DNA from: Lentisphaerota bacterium
GTDB taxonomy: Bacteria; Verrucomicrobiota; Kiritimatiellia; UBA8416; JAFGIZ01
Length of the DNA stretch: 7,240 bases
Assembly (NCBI GenBank): GCA_016929365.1
Contig: JAFGIZ010000192.1
Location: 1-7,240 of the forward strand
Reading direction: 5' to 3'
The notes beneath the pieces were generated by a model. The model saw only the letters and a program-made list of their open reading frames with translations. It had not been told where the DNA came from and did no database searches. This document shows, one piece after another, positions 6,791 through 7,240 of this stretch; the stretch's first letter is position 1, and every line of letters starts with the position of its first letter. The position numbers were made by a program, and so were the translations under genes.

Positions 6791-6797
6791 GCGCCGG

Positions 6798-6826
6798 ACT
6801 GTAGCAGCGGGTTCCGCCGCTGTTAA
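6798..6826 (-). promoter_or_regulatory. Candidate promoter for a leaderless Ser/Thr kinase transcript
   Basis: On the minus strand TTAACA (6826-6821, five of six to the -35 consensus) and TACAGT (6803-6798, four of six to the -10 consensus) are separated by the ideal 17 bp. Only seven bases lie between the -10 and the ATG at 6790-6788, so the expected transcription start is at or one base before the A of the start codon. That fits the absence of a Shine-Dalgarno sequence for this gene. Confidence 0.5.
6803..6821. promoter_or_regulatory. Imperfect palindrome filling the kinase promoter spacer (possible operator)
   Basis: AGCAGCGG (6803-6810) and CCGCCGCT (6814-6821) form an 8-bp inverted repeat with one mismatch and a 3-base centre. 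It occupies the spacer of the predicted kinase promoter and overlaps one base of each hexamer, a position where a bound protein would block RNA polymerase. No T-tract follows, so a terminator is unlikely. It may also be a chance GC-rich palindrome. Confidence 0.3.
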
Positions 6827-6859
6827 GTGTTTTCTGGCGTCCGGCGCCGTTTTGCGGCG

Positions 6860-6889
6860 TTGACGGGCAACGGGAGGAAGGAGTAGTGT
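6860..6889 (+). promoter_or_regulatory. Candidate promoter for adk
   Basis: TTGACG (6860-6865, five of six to the -35 consensus) is followed after 18 bp by TAGTGT (6884-6889, three of six to the -10 consensus, including the key first TA and last T). The predicted start is near 6896, leaving a leader of about 35 bases with a good Shine-Dalgarno (TAAGGA, 6918-6923) eight bases before the ATG at 6932. Confidence 0.4.
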
Positions 6890-6931
6890 TCCGGTTCCGA
6901 GAGGCAACACGCAGCAGTAAGGAATAGGCAC

Positions 6932-7240
6932 ATGAATCTGATTTTCCTGGGACCGCCGGGAGCGGGCAAGGGCACGGTCGCACAACGGCTTTCGGAAGAA
7001 ACGGGCATCGTACAGATTTCGACGGGGGACCTGCTCCGGGAGAACGTGAAGGCGGGCACGGATCTGGGGCGGCAGGCTAAATCGTACATGGAGGCGGGCG
7101 AGCTGGTTCCGGATGCGCTGGTGATTGACATGCTGCAGGCGCGGATTGCGCAGGAAGATTGCGGGGAAGGCTTTATCCTGGACGGGTTTCCGCGGACGAT
7201 CCCGCAGGCCGAAGCCCTGGACGCGTCCGGCGTCCGGATC
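6932..7240 (+). CDS. adk: Adenylate kinase (5' part, runs off the window)
   Basis: The first 103 codons of adenylate kinase are present; the family is usually about 185-220 residues, so roughly half lies beyond the right edge. The enzyme converts ATP plus AMP to two ADP in the cytoplasm and maintains adenylate balance. Diagnostic features are the P-loop GPPGAGKGT (7-15), the AMP-binding segment STGDLLR with R36 (30-36), and DGFPRT with R88 (84-89). The start is well supported: the P-loop begins at the usual distance and TAAGGA lies eight bases upstream. The lid region, which would show whether it is the long or short form, is outside the window. It is divergent from the Ser/Thr kinase, with 141 bp between, and shows no functional tie to the signalling genes. 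Confidence 0.97.
   Translation, partial: MNLIFLGPPGAGKGTVAQRLSEETGIVQISTGDLLRENVKAGTDLGRQAKSYMEAGELVPDALVIDMLQARIAQEDCGEGFILDGFPRTIPQAEALDASGVRI

Noticed and set aside
5648..6826. Plus-strand open frame of 392 residues opposite the kinase domain
   Set aside because: It mirrors conserved kinase codons on the other strand, has no family motif, and is explained by high GC suppressing stop codons.
6791..6985. Upstream extension of the kinase frame to an ATG inside adk
   Set aside because: It would run antisense through the adk start and its regulatory region, and the residues look like translated non-coding DNA.

Overview
The window is high-GC bacterial DNA, densely packed with signalling genes. 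The DWG-type Ser/Thr kinase with a WD40 tail and an RGWEW-type linker, the FHA-GAF histidine kinase and the FHA-GGDEF protein together resemble complex-signalling bacteria such as the PVC superphylum (Lentisphaerota, Kiritimatiellota, Planctomycetota relatives), or possibly spirochaetes or deltaproteobacteria. This lineage call is inference from gene style and is weak. No RNA genes, mobile elements or CRISPR arrays were seen.

Layout, left to right. (1) The start of a membrane or secreted protein runs off the left edge on the minus strand (1-83). It lies 21 bp downstream of a stand-alone CheY-like response regulator (105-542, minus), and the two probably form an operon. (2) A 157-bp divergent intergenic region (543-699) has candidate promoters in both directions. 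(3) An FHA-GAF-histidine kinase lies on the plus strand (700-2337). It converges on, and overlaps by 10 bp, (4) an FHA-GGDEF diguanylate cyclase on the minus strand (2328-3239). (5) Upstream of that, on the same strand, is a 1161-residue Ser/Thr protein kinase with one membrane segment, a tandemly repeated coiled-coil stalk and 14 WD40 blades, probably two seven-bladed propellers (3305-6790, minus). (6) A 141-bp divergent region (6791-6931) carries promoter-like elements for both sides, and the kinase transcript is predicted to be leaderless or nearly so. (7) The first 103 codons of adenylate kinase (adk) run off the right edge on the plus strand (6932-7240).

How the genes may work together (inference): the Ser/Thr kinase can write phospho-threonine, and the two neighbouring proteins each carry an FHA domain, the standard phospho-threonine reader, with its binding residues intact. 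One reader is fused to a histidine kinase and the other to a c-di-GMP synthase. A receiver-only protein sits divergently next to the histidine kinase. The locus therefore looks like a compact circuit linking Ser/Thr phosphorylation to His-Asp signalling and c-di-GMP. adk is a housekeeping neighbour with no evident role in this circuit.
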